A DNA stretch of 64,000 bases from Tetrahymena elliotti 4EA. Its lineage: Eukaryota; Ciliophora; Oligohymenophorea; Hymenostomatida; Tetrahymenidae. The notes beneath the pieces were generated by a model. It was not told the DNA's origin and made no database searches. It saw nothing but the letters and a program-made list of their open reading frames with translations. The stretch is taken from the NCBI GenBank assembly GCA_000231825.2, contig JH720342.1:125499-189498 (forward strand), given 5' to 3'. The translations under genes and the position numbers were made by a program. Positions 60,850 through 64,000 of the stretch are shown piece after piece. Numbering within the stretch: position 1 is the stretch's first letter; the number at the start of each line of letters is the position of its first letter.

Positions 60850-63800
60850 AAATTCTAGAGGGGGGTAGTCTTAATTGTAGATATTTTAGAGTACTTTTTT
60901 TAATAAAGAAATAATAAATAAATCAACTTATATGAAATAAAAATAATTAATATTTAGACAAGATTTTTATTTATGTTTAGCTTTAAAATCAAGTTGAAAT
61001 AAATTGTTACTTTATCAAAATAATTTGATAATCATAAGATTTTTTAAAAGTAAGTAATCTCTATCGTTTTAATAAAATAAATAATTATTTCAAAATTTTA
61101 AAACTTAATTAATCTTTTTGCGTTTATCAGTTTTGATCTTAATTTTTATGGCCTTTTTTCATAAAAATTATTCTCCCTATCCAAATATAATAAAAATGAA
61201 AATTAAATAATGTTTAATATTATAAATATATCTTTTTTCTAATTTTCGAATAAATTATTCAAAAAATATACTTCTTATCAATCAGTAAATCAATATTTAG
61301 ATAAAAGCTCAAGTATAGTTAGATATTGCTTTTAGGGGTGCTTTATTTGAAGAATTCAAAGTTAATTCAAAAAATATTACATTCATTATTAATTAATAGT
61401 TTCATCCCCCATTTAAAACATTTAAAAGGGTTAGTAATTTATTTTAATTTAGGAAAATAAAACATATCTTTAAGAAAGAAAGAAGAAATGAAGTTATTTA
61501 AAATTAAATAAATAAAAAAATTAATTTAAATAGATAAAAAAATCTGATTAAGATAGAGAGATAAATAAGTTTTCATTTTCACACAAGATTTCTAAATATT
61601 TTTAGCTTCAAATAAATGTTGCAATTATTTTTAATTTTAACAAAAATAATTTTAGAATTTTTCATCTATGATAATCATTAGATTATTTAAAGGCAAGTAA
61701 TATCCTTCATTTAGATAAATATTGAGATAAATTAACTAATCTTTAAATTTTCATTATTTTTCTTTTAAATCCTTATGCACACTTATTATCTATTTTATTA
61801 TTCCTTTGAAAAATTAAAAAACTTATATTAAATCAAGAAATATTTAAGAAAAGCATAAAAATCTGGGTTAAATGTGAAAAGAATAAATAAAAATTAACAA
61901 ATGAGAAAGCCAAACAAATATCAAGTAAACCAACCCAAATCATTTAGTCAATCGGCCTCTCACAAATTAATGCTTTTTTTTTCATTTCAAAATGCATAAT
62001 TAATATTAAAGTGATATTTTTACTCAAGGTTAAGAGTCAAAATAATGAGGTGAGAGCATTATGCTAAGCCAGATCCTAATCCTTAAATTCCTGTTTCACT
62101 AATATTATTCTCACTTTGAAAAATAATAAAAAGAAATATAAGGAAATATTTAGAAGAATAAGAAACGCATAAAAACTTGAATTAAATCTCAAAAGAGTAA
62201 AACAAAATTAATGAATGAGTAAGCCAAACAAAAAATAGTAAACCAGTATAAATAGTCTATCAGCCAATTACTCATAAATTAAAATCTTTATTTATTCAAA
62301 AAAGCAAACTATTTTTACCTAAGGTTGAGTTTCAAAGCTTTGAGATTAGAGAATTATACTAAGCCACATCCTAATCCTTATCCACCTATTTCGCTAATCT
62401 TATTACGCCTTTTAAAAAGTTATAAAAATAAATTTTAATAAAAAAATATTTAAAAGAATGAGTAAATTTTAAAAAATGGACTTAAATTTAAAAAGAATAA
62501 ATAAAAATTTATGGATAAGCAAGCCAAACAAATATCAAGTAGTGAACCAACCAACACAATTTAGTCAGTCAAAAATTAAATTCTTCATTTATTCATTCAA
62601 AAATGCATAATTAATATTGAAACACTATTTTTACACTAAGTAAAGAGTCAAATTTTAGAGATTAGAGCATTGTGATAAGCAAGATACTAATCCTTACATA
62701 CCAATTTCGCCAATATTATTGTAACTTTTAAAAATTATAAAATTTAAAAGAATGAGAAAAACATAAAAATTTGAATTATATCCAAAAAGAACAAATAAAA
62801 AGAAATGAATGAGCAAGTCAAATAAACATTAAGTAAACTAATTCAAATTTGCCAGACAGTCAATCACTCACAAATGAAAATCTTTATTTATTGATTCAAA
62901 ATACATAATTTTTATATTTTTACTGAAGATCAATAGTTAAAGTTTTAAGCTTAGAGCATTTTACTAATCCAGACACTAATCCCTATGCACCTATTTCACC
63001 AATACCATTCCTACTTTTAAAAATATTTAAAAGATTGAGAAAAACATAAAAATGGAATCTGAAAAGAATAAATAAAATAAATGAATGAGTGAGTCAAGCA
63101 AATATTAAGAAAAAACTCAAATGAGTTAGTTTTTCAGTTAATCAATAACTAATTAATTAAATAAGTTTTTTCATTCAAAAAAGACTAATTAATATTGAAA
63201 CACTATTTTTACAAAAGCTCAATAGTCAAAGTTTAGAGTTGAGAGCATTATTCTAAGCCAGATCCTAATGCTTATGCTCCAATTTCACCAAGATTGTTCT
63301 CACTAATAAAAAATTTAAAAAAAAAATAGAATAAAGAAATATTTTAAAGAATGAAAAAAACAAAAAAACTTGAATTAAATAAATCCGAAAAGGACAAATA
63401 AAAACTAATGAAAGAGTGAGCGAGTAACTAAAAATAATAATATAAAATAAACCAGCCCAAATTAGTAAGTTAGTTATTCATTCACTTATCAATTAAAATC
63501 TTTATTTATTTATTCAAAAAGCAGAATTAATATTCAAATACTATTTTACCCAAGGTAAAGTTTCAAAATTTTGAGATTAGAGCATTATGCTAAGCCACAT
63601 CCTAATCCTTATGCCCCCATTTCACCAAAATTATTACGACTTTAAAAAAATTAGATAAATAAACATTGATTAAAGAAATATTTAAAGATAAAATCATAAA
63701 AATTTGAATTAAATCTGAAAAGAACAAATAAAACGAATGAATTAGTGAGTAAGCTTAACAAATAAGTAAACCCAATTTATCAGTTAAAATTAAAGTCTTA

Positions 63801-64000
63801 ATTTATTTATTCAAAAATGCATAATTAATATTGAAACATATTTTTACCATAGTACAAGAGTCAAATTTTAGAGATTAGAGCATTATGCTAATCCAGATAC
63901 TAATCCTTATGTACCCATATGACCAATACCATTCTCACTTTTAAAAAATAATTTTTTAAAAAAAAGATTTAAAAAAATGATAATAAAACACTATTTTTAC
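60850..64000. repeat. Repeat block R3 of the ~300-bp family, runs off the window
   Basis: The leader-type segment occurs around 61500-61760. Cores start near 62037, 62332, 62651, 62941, 63228, 63565 and 63865, spacing 287-337 bp, in the same orientation as blocks R1 and R2. Arms include AATATTGAAACACTATTTTTACC immediately before the core and CTGAAAAGAACAAATAAA after it. The block continues beyond 64000. Confidence 0.88.

Noticed and set aside
1..64000. tRNA, rRNA, CRISPR arrays or telomeric (CCCCAA) repeats
   Set aside because: Looked for by eye on both strands; no cloverleaf with typical A/B boxes, no rRNA-like sequence, no telomere repeat and no repeat-spacer array were seen.

Overview
The window is AT-rich DNA from a ciliate using the nuclear code in which TAA and TAG encode Gln and only TGA stops. 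Every long gene here becomes open only under that code. Short introns with GTAA/GTAT donors and TAG/AAG acceptors, leucine-rich-repeat (LRR) genes with one repeat per exon, and large families of membrane proteins point to Tetrahymena or a close relative. Standard-code ORFs are almost all shadows, so the gene models below come from reading the sequence with TGA as the only stop.

Layout. 1-2880: interspersed/tandem ~300-bp repeat block. 4167-7634: two paralogous tail-anchored membrane proteins (+). 8037-9944: a major-facilitator (MFS) transporter (-). 11642-12082: 3' part of a small membrane protein (+). 12815-13333: a secreted Cys-rich protein (-). 15032 to about 17777: a protein-kinase-like gene with a coiled-coil tail and a suspected frame break (+). 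17778-24048: the outstanding feature, a gene made of about 70 microexons. 25932-36066: three more MFS paralogues (-). 37915-40654: LRR gene (+), facing LRR remnants on the other strand (42416-42950). 43880-47314 and 60850-64000: two more blocks of the ~300-bp repeat family. 49299-58097: a 15-exon gene for a ~2,516-residue multi-pass membrane protein. 58330-60596: its decayed tandem copy. Two N gaps lie at 18387-18841 and 47315-48226.

The microexon gene. Between 17970 and 23911 the pattern acceptor(TAG/CAG/AAG)-NNN-donor(GTAA) recurs about every 65 bp. Nearly all the 'NNN' pieces are 3 nt, a few are 6 or 9, and five are 0. Joined in order they give a single open frame of about 136 codons that runs into an ordinary 137-nt last exon ending in TGA at 24046. 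In the first half each 3-nt exon straddles a codon boundary. In the second half each exon is exactly one codon. The change of phase happens at the one 25-nt exon, which sits inside a perfect 66-bp palindrome. In each half the other two frames hit TGA. I do not recognise the protein family.

Functional links between neighbours are weak. This looks like a gene-family-rich accessory region with local duplication (transporters, tail-anchored pair, LRR genes, giant membrane protein and its pseudogene) and repeat blocks in between.
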